A DNA stretch of 64,000 nucleotides from contig NZ_CP146373.1 in assembly GCF_037055325.1 (NCBI RefSeq), positions 496,001 to 560,000 on the forward strand. Direction: 5' to 3'. The notes under the pieces are model-generated. The model was not told the DNA's origin. It ran no database searches and saw only the letters and a program-made list of their open reading frames with translations. Each line of letters starts with the position of its first letter. Within the stretch, counting starts at the first letter, position 1. Both the position numbers and the translations under genes were made by a program. Shown piece after piece: positions 46,873 through 56,202 of this stretch. The DNA is from Arachnia propionica. Its GTDB lineage: Bacteria > Actinomycetota > Actinomycetes > Propionibacteriales > Propionibacteriaceae.

Positions 46873-47868
46873 ATGACACTGATCCCCTCCACCGGCAGCC
46901 GCCACGCCCGCATTCTGAGTGTCGGCGGCTACCGTGGTTCGCGAGTCGTCGACAACGAGGAGATGTGCACCATCATCGATTCCACCCCTGAGTGGATCGA
47001 GCAACGCACCGGCATCCAGGAGCGTCGCTGGGCGACTGATGAGGAAACTCCCCTGTTCATGGCGGTGGCCGCAGCGCGCAAGGCCATGGATCGCGCCGGG
47101 CTGGACCCGTCCCGAATCGACGGGATCATCTGTTCCACCGTCTCCCATTTCCAACAGTCCCCCTCACTGGCCGTCTATGTTTCCCACGAACTCGGCCTGA
47201 GCGCCGGTCCAGTTGCCTTTGACATCTCGGCGGCGTGCGCCGGTTTCTGCCATGGAATCAGCATCGCCGAATCGCTCGTCCGATCCGGGGCAGCAACCCA
47301 CGTTCTGGTGATCGGCGTCGAGACCCTGAGTCACATGGTCAACATGGAGGACCGCACCACCGCGTTCCTGTTCTCCGACGGAGCTGGGGCAGCTATCATC
47401 GGCCCGAGCGACGAACCCGCCATCGGGCCCGTCGTCTGGGGTTCCGACGGTTCCCAGGCCCTCACCATCCAGATCCAAGACTGGACCGATGTGACCAATC
47501 CGGAGCAACGGATGCCCCTGATCAGCATGGATGGGCGCACTGTGTTTCGTTGGGCCACCACGTACATCACCGACAAAGCTCTGGAAGCAGTCAAACGCGC
47601 TGGGATTACTCCCAGTGAATTGGACGTCTTCATTCCTCATCAGGCCAACAATCGAATCACTGATTCAATGTTGCGCTACCTGAAACTGCCCGAGAACGTG
47701 GTGGTGTCCCGCGACATCAGACAAATGGGCAACTCGTCAGCGGCATCTATTCCGCTGGCGATGGAAGCCCTGCTCGAATCGGGCGAGGCATCCTCCGGGC
47801 AGAACGCCCTGATCATCGGTTTCGGCGCCGGGCTCGTTTTCGCGGGCCAGGTCGTCGTCCTTCCATGA
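46873..47868 (+). CDS. fabH: Beta-ketoacyl-ACP synthase III
   Basis: A 331-residue condensing enzyme that starts fatty acid chains from acyl-CoA. The Cys-His-Asn triad is present: Cys122 in [12 protein letters not shown], His in IPHQANNR and Asn in QMGNSSAAS. Primer choice (acetyl or branched) cannot be told from sequence. It follows fabD by 45 nt. Confidence 0.95.
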   Translation: MTLIPSTGSRHARILSVGGYRGSRVVDNEEMCTIIDSTPEWIEQRTGIQERRWATDEETPLFMAVAAARKAMDRAGLDPSRIDGIICSTVSHFQQSPSLAVYVSHELGLSAGPVAFDISAACAGFCHGISIAESLVRSGAATHVLVIGVETLSHMVNMEDRTTAFLFSDGAGAAIIGPSDEPAIGPVVWGSDGSQALTIQIQDWTDVTNPEQRMPLISMDGRTVFRWATTYITDKALEAVKRAGITPSELDVFIPHQANNRITDSMLRYLKLPENVVVSRDIRQMGNSSAASIPLAMEALLESGEASSGQNALIIGFGAGLVFAGQVVVLP

Positions 47869-47903
47869 TCCACGCAACCATATCAACCAACAAGGAGACA
47901 GCA

Positions 47904-48149
47904 ATGGCAAGTACTGAAGAGATCCGCACCGACCTCGCCGAAATCGTCAACGATGTGGCGGGGGTGGCCGCGGAGGATGTCCAGCTGGACAAGTCCTTCG
48001 TTGATGATCTGGGCGTCGACTCCCTTTCCATGGTGGAAATCATCTATGCGTGTGAGGACAAGTTCGGCGTTTCAATTCCCGACGAGGATTCCAAGAACCT
48101 GAAGACCGTGGGTGATGCGGTGGCCTACATCGAACGCGCCCAGGCCTGA
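47904..48149 (+). CDS. acpP: Acyl carrier protein
   Basis: An 81-residue acidic helical bundle. The phosphopantetheine site is Ser40 in GVDSLSMVEI. AAGGAG at proper spacing fixes the ATG at 47904; a longer frame to 47865 overlaps fabH. It is the carrier for all intermediates of the pathway. A GC-rich hairpin follows and may lower expression of fabF relative to it. Confidence 0.96.
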   Translation: MASTEEIRTDLAEIVNDVAGVAAEDVQLDKSFVDDLGVDSLSMVEIIYACEDKFGVSIPDEDSKNLKTVGDAVAYIERAQA

Positions 48150-48158
48150 GGCCGAACA

Positions 48159-48188
48159 GGTGGGGGGTGGCGGCTGCCGTCCCCCACC
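48159..48188 (+). terminator. GC-rich hairpin between acpP and fabF
   Basis: GGTGGGGGG pairs with TCCCCCACC (one G-U) across a 12-nt loop, 10 nt after acpP. No T-run, so a partial terminator or mRNA-stabilising stem is more likely than a complete stop. Confidence 0.5.
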
Positions 48189-48230
48189 ATCTTCCATACC
48201 TGAGAAATCCTTCAGCCCCAGGAGTTCAAC

Positions 48231-49487
48231 ATGACCGAGGTAGTAATCACCGGTTTTGGCGCATTCACCCCACTCGGAGTAGATGCGCCCAGTACCTGGG
48301 AGGCCATGCTCGCCGGCCGCTCTGGTGTGCACACTCTTCCCTACGACTGGGCGAAACCGCTGCCTGTGACCTTCGCCGCAGAGGCGGCTGGTGACCCGAC
48401 CGAAAGGCTGGATCGCCTCGCTGCCCGCCGCCTCGACCGGAGTTCACAGCTCGCTATGGTCGCCGGCCAGGAAGCCTGGAAAGATGCAGGTCTGGGGCTC
48501 GGTGAAGATAATTCCACGGATCCGGATCGGCTCGCCGTGTGTGTGGGTACCGGTATCGGAGGCCTGCATTCTTTGCTCGGCAACTGGGATGTTCAGAAGG
48601 AGAAAGGACTGCGCCGGGTCTCCCCCTTCACCATTCCCATGCTTATGGCCAACGCACCTGCAGCAAACCTGGGACTGGAGTTCGGTGCAGCAGCCGGTGT
48701 CCACGCGCCCGTTAGCGCCTGCGCATCGTCAAATGAGGCCATTTCGCTGGGACTCGACCAAATCCGGCTGGGACGCTGCGACATCGCAGTCGTGGGGGGC
48801 TCGGAAGGTGTCATCCATCCGTTGCCTATCAATGCTTTCGCCCAGATGCAGGCCCTGAGCCGCCGCAATGACGACCCAGAACACGCCTCGCGCCCGTGGG
48901 ACACCGGTCGCGACGGATTCGTCCTGGGGGAGGGAGCCGTGATCATAGTCATCGAAACTCTCGAGCACGCCTGCGCACGAGGGGCACGCATTTACGGCAC
49001 TCTCGCCGGAGCCGGGATCAGCAACGACAACCACGACATGGTCCAGCCCGAGCCAACGGGGCGAGGTCAGTCAACTGCCATGCTCAAGGCCCTGCAGGCT
49101 TCGGATCTTCAGCCCAGCGACATCAAGCACGTCAATGCCCACGGCACTTCGACCCCACAGGGCGATGTCACTGAGGCAAACTCCATCGCAACCGCCCTCG
49201 GTTCTGCCGTGGACGAGTGCATCGTGACCTCCACGAAGTCGATGAGCGGCCACTTGCTCGGCAGTGCTGGCGCCTTGGAGACTTTTGCGACCGTGATGGC
49301 TCTCAAGACCCGAACCGCGCCGCCCACCATCAACATCGAGAACCTGGAGCCCGGTCTCCCCATCGACATCGCAGTGAACGAACCGCGCCGGCTCCCCGAT
49401 GGGGATCTCGCGGCCCTGAACAACTCTTTCGGCTTCGGAGGTTCCAATGTCGCGGTGACCGTAACCAACGCTAACATCACCAACTGA
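48231..49487 (+). CDS. fabF: Beta-ketoacyl-ACP synthase II
   Basis: A 418-residue elongation condensing enzyme. The catalytic Cys164 is in VSACASSNEA; the two His are in NAHGTSTPQGD and SGHLLGSAG. NNSFGFGGSNVAV closes the protein. It carries out later rounds of chain extension. Last gene of the fab operon, converging on DUF3145. CAGGAG precedes the ATG. Confidence 0.95.
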   Translation: MTEVVITGFGAFTPLGVDAPSTWEAMLAGRSGVHTLPYDWAKPLPVTFAAEAAGDPTERLDRLAARRLDRSSQLAMVAGQEAWKDAGLGLGEDNSTDPDRLAVCVGTGIGGLHSLLGNWDVQKEKGLRRVSPFTIPMLMANAPAANLGLEFGAAAGVHAPVSACASSNEAISLGLDQIRLGRCDIAVVGGSEGVIHPLPINAFAQMQALSRRNDDPEHASRPWDTGRDGFVLGEGAVIIVIETLEHACARGARIYGTLAGAGISNDNHDMVQPEPTGRGQSTAMLKALQASDLQPSDIKHVNAHGTSTPQGDVTEANSIATALGSAVDECIVTSTKSMSGHLLGSAGALETFATVMALKTRTAPPTINIENLEPGLPIDIAVNEPRRLPDGDLAALNNSFGFGGSNVAVTVTNANITN

Positions 49488-49532
49488 CGCACCTGGTCAG
49501 GAGCGCGTCAACCATTTCCCGGTCAACGGTCG

Positions 49533-50057
49533 TCACACAACTTGGTGGAGCCAGCGGATCGGTGCATCCTCCGAGCCGTACCGGAACTGTTCGAGTTCTT
49601 CATCCCATTCAGTTCCGAGAAGACGTTCCATGGCTTGGTGAACGCTCATCCCCTTGGCTGATGCGGTGTCAAGGGCATGACGGATGCGATCTTCGGGAAC
49701 CAGGATGTCGCCGTGCACTCCAACAGTGGCGGCAAATGGGCCCAGCGAAGGGGTGTAACAGTAACGGGTTCCCTCAGCTCCAAGCTTGGCTTCCTCAGTC
49801 ACCTCGAAGCGAATGCGGGCGAACTCGGCGAGGCGGGATGCGAGTCTCGCCCCCGAGCCAGTTGGCCCGGACCACGACAACTCTGCCCGCTGGGAACCGG
49901 GCTCAGCGTTCTGCTCGGTCCATTGCCAACTGAGTCCTGCACCAAGCACCGAGGCGATCGCCCATTCTAGATGAGGGCACAGCGCAGCGGGGGTGGAGTG
50001 GATGAAGATCATCCCCCGCGCCCCGGGCAGGCTCTCGGTGGCCGTGCAAGCGTTCAT
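49533..50057 (-). CDS. DUF3145 family protein
   Basis: A 174-residue cytoplasmic protein. MIFIHSTPAALCPHLEWAI and LAEFARIRFEVTEEA match the actinobacterial DUF3145 family, often found behind fab operons. Function unknown. CCAGGAGAAC precedes the ATG. Divergent from the S9 peptidase. Confidence 0.88.
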   Translation of the reverse strand: MNACTATESLPGARGMIFIHSTPAALCPHLEWAIASVLGAGLSWQWTEQNAEPGSQRAELSWSGPTGSGARLASRLAEFARIRFEVTEEAKLGAEGTRYCYTPSLGPFAATVGVHGDILVPEDRIRHALDTASAKGMSVHQAMERLLGTEWDEELEQFRYGSEDAPIRWLHQVV

Positions 50058-50174
50058 GTTGTTCTCCTGGGTCTCGGTCGGATTGCCTTCCCCTGCGATC
50101 CATCCCGATTCCAGGCGAGATCAATTGTGCTACAGCTATGAGAAAGGCACAACAAGCGGCAACAGCGCCGGTCA

Positions 50175-50180
50175 TAAACT
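50175..50180 (+). promoter_or_regulatory. -10 element of the S9 peptidase gene
   Basis: TAAACT, 6 nt before ATG 50187. This spacing matches other leaderless genes here and favours that ATG over the GTG at 50181, which would follow the hexamer directly. Confidence 0.48.
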
Positions 50181-50186
50181 GTGACC

Positions 50187-52031
50187 ATGCAGCGCATGTC
50201 CATTGATCAAGCCCTCGTGGGCACCGACAGCATCCGTCAGGTCCGGGCCAGTGAGAACGGGGTTTTCTGGCTGGCAGGAATCGCCTCCGAGGATGGTCGA
50301 GTGACTATCCGGCGCTGGCGGGAGGGCGAAATTACCGAGATCACTCCCGGGTTCAACGTGCGTTCCCGGGTGATGGAATACGGCGGGGGTGCCTATGCTG
50401 TGGCGGGCGGTCTGGTGGCCTGGTGTGACGATTTCACCAAACAAATATGGCTCCGGGACGGGGAAAGCACCCGCCCCCTGACACCCGAGAGCGCCCGGTT
50501 CCGCTACGGCGGGTTGAGCCTGGACCCACAACACCGACTACTTCTCGCAGTACGTGAGGATCACGAGGTAACCCCCGAAGAACGCAGTGAGATCGTTGCG
50601 CTGAACCTGGATTCTGATAATGCCGATGGGGGCCGCGTGCTGGTGAGCGGCGCCGACTTCTATGCGGCTCCAGTGGTGCACGACGGGCGGCTCGCCTGGT
50701 TCCAGTGGATGCACCCAAGCATGAGCTGGGACGAGGCATCGGTGTGGGTAACGAACCTCAACGATCCCGGGAACATCGACAGGATCCACGGGAAATCCGG
50801 AGTCAGCACGCAACACCCGATCTGGCTCGGGAACGGTTCTCTGGCCTGCGTCACGGATGAATCCGGTCACTGGAACTGGGTCGTGCACCACTCCGACACA
50901 ACGTCAACTTGGCGTACCCCTCACGACTGCTCGATTCCCGTATGGGTATTGGACACCCCACCGGCCTGCGCTGTCGGGGATGACCTGCTGGCGACGGTTG
51001 AGATCGATGACGGTCGCGGTGCGCTCGCGCTGTGGCATCCGCACAAAGGTGAGGTCACCTACCCGTTGCCTGGGACGGCCATGATCGAATCCCTGGCCTC
51101 CCACGGACAGGACTTGTTCGTGATAGCGGAGTGGGATGACCGTCCCGCATCCCTGGTACGCATCTCCCCTACTGGAGAGCACACCGAACTCGTGACTTCC
51201 GAGCCACAGACAGACCTGAGTCGCCCCATGTGCCACTGGTCCGAGGGGCCCGCAGGGCCGGTGCACTCCTGGTTCTACCCTGTACCCGACGCCGCAACAG
51301 CACCCCCCATGCTCGTTCTCACCCATGGCGGCCCGACCTCCGTGCACTACCCGAGCTTCGACAGGCTGATCCAGTTCTGGGTTTCCCGCGGGATCTGTGT
51401 CCTGGACGTGAACTACTCAGGTTCCACCGGTTTCGGTCGCGCCTACCGGAACCGGTTGAAGGGGCAATGGGGCGTCCTCGATGTCGCCGACGTGGTGGCT
51501 GCAGCTCGCGAGGTATGCCGGGCTGGATTGGCAGATCCCGAGCGTGTAGCCATTGCTGGCGGTAGTGCGGGCGGCTACACCACTCTTCAGGCCCTGGTCA
51601 CCAGCGACTTCTTCGCAGCCGGCATCAGCTCATACGGTATTGGGGATCTGCGAGCCCTCGTTGAGGAAACCCACAAGGCGGAGTCCCACTACACTTTCAC
51701 GCTAGTCGCTCCGTGGCCGGAGGGCGAACAGGTCTACCGGGAGCGTTCCCCGATCACCCAACTTGACCGACTCGACACCCCCATGCTGATTCTGCAGGGA
51801 TTGGAAGATCGAGTGGTACCACCCAGGCAGGCCTTCGACATGGCGGAAGCAGTGCGCGCCAAAGGTCTTCCCCTGGCGCTGGTCACATTCGAACACGAAG
51901 GCCACGGTTTCCGTTCACTCGCAGCCCGCAGACAATCACTGGAGTCTCAGCTCTCCTTTCTTGAGCAAGTACTCGGGATGCCCCTCAGCGATGACATCCC
52001 CGTCCTGTCGATCGAGAACCTTGTGCCCTGA
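50187..52031 (+). CDS. S9-family prolyl oligopeptidase-like peptidase
   Basis: A 614-residue serine peptidase. A beta-propeller fills about 15-360 and a C-terminal alpha/beta hydrolase follows. The triad is visible: Ser in AGGSAGGYTTL near 450, Asp in LQGLEDRVVP and His in FEHEGHGF. NYSGSTGFGRAYR is typical of the acylaminoacyl-peptidase branch. No signal peptide, so it trims cytoplasmic peptides. It converges with the VWA genes 12 nt away. Confidence 0.92.
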   Translation: MQRMSIDQALVGTDSIRQVRASENGVFWLAGIASEDGRVTIRRWREGEITEITPGFNVRSRVMEYGGGAYAVAGGLVAWCDDFTKQIWLRDGESTRPLTPESARFRYGGLSLDPQHRLLLAVREDHEVTPEERSEIVALNLDSDNADGGRVLVSGADFYAAPVVHDGRLAWFQWMHPSMSWDEASVWVTNLNDPGNIDRIHGKSGVSTQHPIWLGNGSLACVTDESGHWNWVVHHSDTTSTWRTPHDCSIPVWVLDTPPACAVGDDLLATVEIDDGRGALALWHPHKGEVTYPLPGTAMIESLASHGQDLFVIAEWDDRPASLVRISPTGEHTELVTSEPQTDLSRPMCHWSEGPAGPVHSWFYPVPDAATAPPMLVLTHGGPTSVHYPSFDRLIQFWVSRGICVLDVNYSGSTGFGRAYRNRLKGQWGVLDVADVVAAAREVCRAGLADPERVAIAGGSAGGYTTLQALVTSDFFAAGISSYGIGDLRALVEETHKAESHYTFTLVAPWPEGEQVYRERSPITQLDRLDTPMLILQGLEDRVVPPRQAFDMAEAVRAKGLPLALVTFEHEGHGFRSLAARRQSLESQLSFLEQVLGMPLSDDIPVLSIENLVP

Positions 52032-52043
52032 ATCAGAGCGCGA

Positions 52044-53006
52044 TCACGGCCAACGGGCCCCGAGGGAGATCACACCCATGGCGGCGAGAACCGCGAAAAT
52101 GATAGCCAGTCCCGCGTATTGATCCGTGATCTCCATGGGAACCAGTTCATATCCCAGATCGGATGAGATCGCCTGGTAGATCTCGCTCAGCTCGCCCGCC
52201 GACTCAGCGGAGAACTTCTTACCCCCAGAGTTCTCCGCAACGACGTAGAGCTCATGATGATCCACGGCCACACGTTCCCGTCTGCCATTGGACTCGACGT
52301 ACCCATCCTGTGTGCCATAAGCGATGGTGTAGATGGGGACTCCCAATTGTTTCGATTGCTCGGCTGCTGTGGCCGAATTCCGGCCCAGGTTGGAAGCTCC
52401 ATCCGAGAGCAGCACTATTGCTGCAGGTACTGCCTCATCAGGATGATCGGGGTCCGATGGCGCCAGTTTCAGGGCATCGAGGCTTGTGTAGATCGCTTCC
52501 CCGATCGCAGTGGAGGGGGCCAGTTGGAGACCGTCAATGGCGCGATTCAGCAAACCTCTGTCCACGGTTGGGGGAACACTGACATTCGCGGTGCCTGCGA
52601 AGGTGACCAGCGCAACATTGAAGCGTTCCGGGAGGCTCGCAATGAATTTCTTTGCCGATTCCTTCGCGGCCTCAAGCCGGTTGGGTGTCACGTCCTCAGC
52701 TTCCATGGACCAGGACACGTCGATCGTGACGACGATGGTGGCACGATCCCTCGGTTGGCGGCCATAGTCTTTCGGCATCGCCCATGCGATCACCAGCGAG
52801 GCAAGGCTGAGCAACGCCAGCAGCACGGCGCCATGCCGTTTCCAGGCCGCGTCCTTGGGGATGACGAGCCGCAGGCGTGAATTCTGTACTCGCGATGGCG
52901 GACGCCGGTTCGCCAGGTACCAGTACACCCCAGCGATGACCGGGATCAGAGCCAGAGCCCACAGACGGTTGGGCTGCATGAACTCGAGAACCAACGTCGT
53001 CGTCAT
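52044..53006 (-). CDS. BatA-like membrane protein with VWA domain (second copy)
   Basis: A 320-residue protein with helices at about 14-31, 59-76 and 290-312. The von Willebrand A domain between has the metal-site motif DVSWS at 96-100 and later LLSDGASNLGRNS. The ATG at 53006 overlaps the stop of the first VWA gene (ATGA), so I prefer it to the in-frame ATG at 53015. With MoxR and DUF58 it forms a four-gene operon; such sets are thought to assemble or activate envelope or metal enzymes. Confidence 0.88.
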   Translation of the reverse strand: MTTTLVLEFMQPNRLWALALIPVIAGVYWYLANRRPPSRVQNSRLRLVIPKDAAWKRHGAVLLALLSLASLVIAWAMPKDYGRQPRDRATIVVTIDVSWSMEAEDVTPNRLEAAKESAKKFIASLPERFNVALVTFAGTANVSVPPTVDRGLLNRAIDGLQLAPSTAIGEAIYTSLDALKLAPSDPDHPDEAVPAAIVLLSDGASNLGRNSATAAEQSKQLGVPIYTIAYGTQDGYVESNGRRERVAVDHHELYVVAENSGGKKFSAESAGELSEIYQAISSDLGYELVPMEITDQYAGLAIIFAVLAAMGVISLGARWP

Positions 53007-53968
53007 CGGGGCCACCTCGCGGCCATCATCACGGCACCCAGCGCAGCCACGACAGCGAAACCGAGAGCCCCGAACGCATACTGTGCGGTCACTGGTTTCC
53101 TCACCTCTTCCGTACCCACCGATGAGCCGATCTTCTTGTAGGCATCCTTGAGGCTGTCCGCACTGTCAGCGGAAACTGATTCCCCGCCTGTGGTCGCAGA
53201 GATGGAGCGGAGGGTCTCGTTGTCTGGCGCGACATTGTGCCGCTTCCCGTCCAGGTCGACATAGCCATTCTCAGTTCCGTAAGCAATGGTGAATACTGGC
53301 ACGCCAGCCTGGTGCACACGGGTTGCACTTTCCGCTGGGTCCGTTCCTGTGGTGTTTCCACCATCACTCAGCATTACGATCATGGCCGGCGCGGCTTCGG
53401 AACCATCGTCGGGGGCAGGCACCTCACTGACTGCCTTGAGTGACTGGTCCAGCGCATCCCCGATAGCGGTTCCCTCCTTAAGCTCGAGAGTGCTGATGGC
53501 TCTGGTGAGAGCCCCCCGGTCTGTTGAGGGGGGCATGATCATGGAGGGAGAACCATTCAGGGAGATCAGAGCGACGTTGTAGGAGTCAGGCAGCGCGTCA
53601 ACGAATTGCTGTGCAGCTGCCTTGGCCGCGTCCAGACGGTTCGGTTCCACGTCAGTGGCCTGCATGGATAGTGACGTGTCGACCACCAGGACAACGGTGG
53701 CCCGTTCCCGCGGCACCTTCTCCGTTCCCAGCGGCTGGGCCCACGCCAAGGCGAGCGCCACCAGGGAGCACAACGACATGAAAACAGCAAGATGTCGCGT
53801 CCAGCGGCGCTGGGAACCAATCACCCGGCCCAGCACCCCGGTGTTGGTGAAACGCAGTGCGGTCCGCCCTTTGAGACGCATCAACACCAGGTAGGCGATG
53901 ACAAGTGCCGGCAGGACCAGAAGCACCCACAGACGTTCAGGGGTTTTGAAAGCCAACCAGTCCATCAC
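53003..53968 (-). CDS. BatA-like membrane protein with VWA domain (first copy)
   Basis: A 321-residue protein built like its neighbour: helices at about 12-30, 59-77 and 293-315, a VWA domain with DTSLS at 97-101 and MLSDGGNTTGTDP. The two copies share order and many positions (ERATVVLVVDTS versus DRATIVVTIDVS), pointing to tandem duplication. Its start overlaps the DUF58 stop by four bases. Confidence 0.9.
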   Translation of the reverse strand: MMDWLAFKTPERLWVLLVLPALVIAYLVLMRLKGRTALRFTNTGVLGRVIGSQRRWTRHLAVFMSLCSLVALALAWAQPLGTEKVPRERATVVLVVDTSLSMQATDVEPNRLDAAKAAAQQFVDALPDSYNVALISLNGSPSMIMPPSTDRGALTRAISTLELKEGTAIGDALDQSLKAVSEVPAPDDGSEAAPAMIVMLSDGGNTTGTDPAESATRVHQAGVPVFTIAYGTENGYVDLDGKRHNVAPDNETLRSISATTGGESVSADSADSLKDAYKKIGSSVGTEEVRKPVTAQYAFGALGFAVVAALGAVMMAARWPR

Positions 53969-55035
53969 CGGCTCACCCCTTGGGGCGGTGCATGAAGAGC
54001 GCTGGCAACCCGTCTGTATCCAAGGACGAAACGCGCGATGTCGGCGACCCAGTCACGATCCGTGCGCAATTGGATGTGCCCCGCCCCTGAACGTCTGAGT
54101 GCCACCTTGATGCGTTCACGCTGAGCACGGGAAGCATCATCCATTCGTTGACGCGCGACGGGATCGGACGTGTTGATGTAGCGCAAGAAAGAGGTCTCCG
54201 GGTCCCGGATCAGCATATCCCCGACATCGGGAAATTCCAGCTCATGGCGGTCCACCACCTCAACGCACAGCACCTGGTTGCGAACTGCCAGCCTCCTGAT
54301 TGCCCTTTCCCACGAGGGTGGCCGGTCAGGATCAAGCTCGGCCTCACCTGCGGTTAGGAAATCCGAGACCACCACACGCATGCCCCGACGGCGCTGGGAA
54401 CGCGCCATCTGCTCGATACCGTCGACCAGTTCCAGGTCGCCGGGGGCGTTGTCCGGCACGATAGGTTCGGTGAGCATCTGCCGCAACATCCCGTACAGAG
54501 CAGTTCGGCCCGAACGGGCAGGCAGTCTCTTGACGCGGTCGGGAAGCATCATCAGCCCACCGAACCGGTCCCCCATTCGCTGGCTGAGGAATCCGATCGT
54601 GGCGATGGCAGCGATACCCAGGTCACGTTTGGTGATGCCCTCTGTACCCCAGTTCATCGACGGCGTCACGTCGAGCAAGCCCCACACCTCGAGTTCTCGA
54701 TCGGCTATGGTGTCACGAACGTGGGGAACCGTGGTGCGCGCGGTCACGGCCCAGTCCATCATCCTGACGTCGTCCTGACCCGGTTGATAAGGGCGGGCAT
54801 CGTTGGTGTCGGATCCCGGCCCGGGAAGAAGCCCCAGATGATCACCATGGAGAAAGCCCTCCAGGCGTCGGACGACGGCGAGTTCCAGGCGCCGCAGGGC
54901 GGCTTCCGGAGCCAGCTTGGTCAAAGGAATGGTGGGGCCACTCGGTGTGTGCAGAACGGATGTGGCAGCCCCGGGATCGCGGGGCCCCTGGGTCACGGGC
55001 ACGAAGGATGGGGAGGTCAAGGTGTCCTCAGGCAT
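53965..55035 (-). CDS. DUF58 domain protein
   Basis: A 356-residue protein with the DUF58 core (about 85-170) and a following VWA-like region. Visible motifs: GSDTNDARPYQPGQDDVRMMDW, LWGLLDVTPSMNWG-like strand (DVTPSM as the metal-site variant) and MRVVVSDFL. It has no membrane segments, unlike some relatives. The ATG at 55035 overlaps the moxR stop by 8 nt. The frame further upstream crosses moxR and is not used. Confidence 0.88.
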   Translation of the reverse strand: MPEDTLTSPSFVPVTQGPRDPGAATSVLHTPSGPTIPLTKLAPEAALRRLELAVVRRLEGFLHGDHLGLLPGPGSDTNDARPYQPGQDDVRMMDWAVTARTTVPHVRDTIADRELEVWGLLDVTPSMNWGTEGITKRDLGIAAIATIGFLSQRMGDRFGGLMMLPDRVKRLPARSGRTALYGMLRQMLTEPIVPDNAPGDLELVDGIEQMARSQRRRGMRVVVSDFLTAGEAELDPDRPPSWERAIRRLAVRNQVLCVEVVDRHELEFPDVGDMLIRDPETSFLRYINTSDPVARQRMDDASRAQRERIKVALRRSGAGHIQLRTDRDWVADIARFVLGYRRVASALHAPPQGVSR

Positions 55036-56089
55036 GACCGGGCTGGTAGCCGTGTTGCTGGTGACGCTGCTGGCGCGACTGGTCGTTCCACACCGGGGTG
55101 GGCGCCGGGACCATGGCCAGTATGCGGTCCACCACGTCGGTGGTGAGAACGTTGTCAGCCACTGCGTCAAACCCAAGCACGATGCGATGGGACATGACGT
55201 CACGCGCCACTGCCTGGACATCAGTAGGCAGCACGTAGTCACGACCATTGATCAGTGCAAGAGAACGCGAAGCAGCTACCAAGCCGAGCGTGGCACGTGG
55301 GGAGCAACCGATCTGAATCACGGGCTCAAGGTCGGGCATTCCAAAATCGGCGGGATCACGGGTGGCCAGCACGAGGCGCACGATGTACTCACTGACAAGG
55401 TTGTGGACGAAAACCTTGGACGCCATGTCCTGCAGATGACGTACCAGTCCGGGGTTGAGGATCTTCTCCGCTTCTGGCGGCTTGACGCTCATGCGCCTGA
55501 GGATCTCGAACTCCTCATTTCCCTTCGGATAGGGCACGTCCACCTTTACGAGGAAACGGTCCCGCTGGGCCTCGGGAAGCGGGTAAACGCCCTCCGACTC
55601 AACCGGGTTCTGGGTTGCAATCACAATGAACGGTTCGGGTGCAGGGTAGGTCCTACCACCGATAGAGACCTGTTTCTCGGCCATCAGCTCGAGCATCGCG
55701 GACTGCACCTTCGCGGGTGCCCTGTTGATCTCGTCAGCCAGCACGAAGTTCACGAACACCGGCCCGAGCTCGATCTCGAAGGACTCGGAACTGGCGGAGT
55801 AAATGCGGGTTCCGACAATGTCGGAGGGAACCAGGTCCGGAGTGAACTGCACCCTGGCGAATTCCCCTCCAACCACTGTCGCGAAGGACCGTACCGCCAA
55901 GGTCTTCGCCACACCCGGCACTCCTTCGAGAAGGCAGTGGCCCTTCGCCAGGAGAGCCACCATCAATTGCTGGACCATGTGTTCCTGCCCGACGATGACC
56001 CGTTGCACTTGACTGATTGCCACGCCCAAGAGGCGAGCTGCGTCGGCGGTGGTGGTGGGCAGAGCTGGCTGCGCGCTGGGGGTAGTCAA
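55028..56089 (-). CDS. moxR: MoxR-type AAA ATPase
   Basis: A 353-residue AAA ATPase. Walker A is GVPGVAKT at 56-63, Walker B FVLADEINRA near 118, sensor-like ATQNPVESEGVYPLPEAQRDRF. MoxR proteins act as chaperones with VWA partners, here the three genes downstream. I chose the TTG at 56089: AAGGAG lies eight bases upstream and it gives the family N-terminus, whereas the open frame to 56227 lacks homology. Confidence 0.92.
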   Translation of the reverse strand: MTTPSAQPALPTTTADAARLLGVAISQVQRVIVGQEHMVQQLMVALLAKGHCLLEGVPGVAKTLAVRSFATVVGGEFARVQFTPDLVPSDIVGTRIYSASSESFEIELGPVFVNFVLADEINRAPAKVQSAMLELMAEKQVSIGGRTYPAPEPFIVIATQNPVESEGVYPLPEAQRDRFLVKVDVPYPKGNEEFEILRRMSVKPPEAEKILNPGLVRHLQDMASKVFVHNLVSEYIVRLVLATRDPADFGMPDLEPVIQIGCSPRATLGLVAASRSLALINGRDYVLPTDVQAVARDVMSHRIVLGFDAVADNVLTTDVVDRILAMVPAPTPVWNDQSRQQRHQQHGYQPGHA

Positions 56090-56202
56090 CTTGGAGTCTC
56101 CTTGAAACGATCGCGCACCACGATACCGCGCTTCCAGGAGCAGAACCGAGACGTGGTACCCGAGGAGCGGAAAGACACTTCGATGTGATGTCATAGTCCT
56201 TG

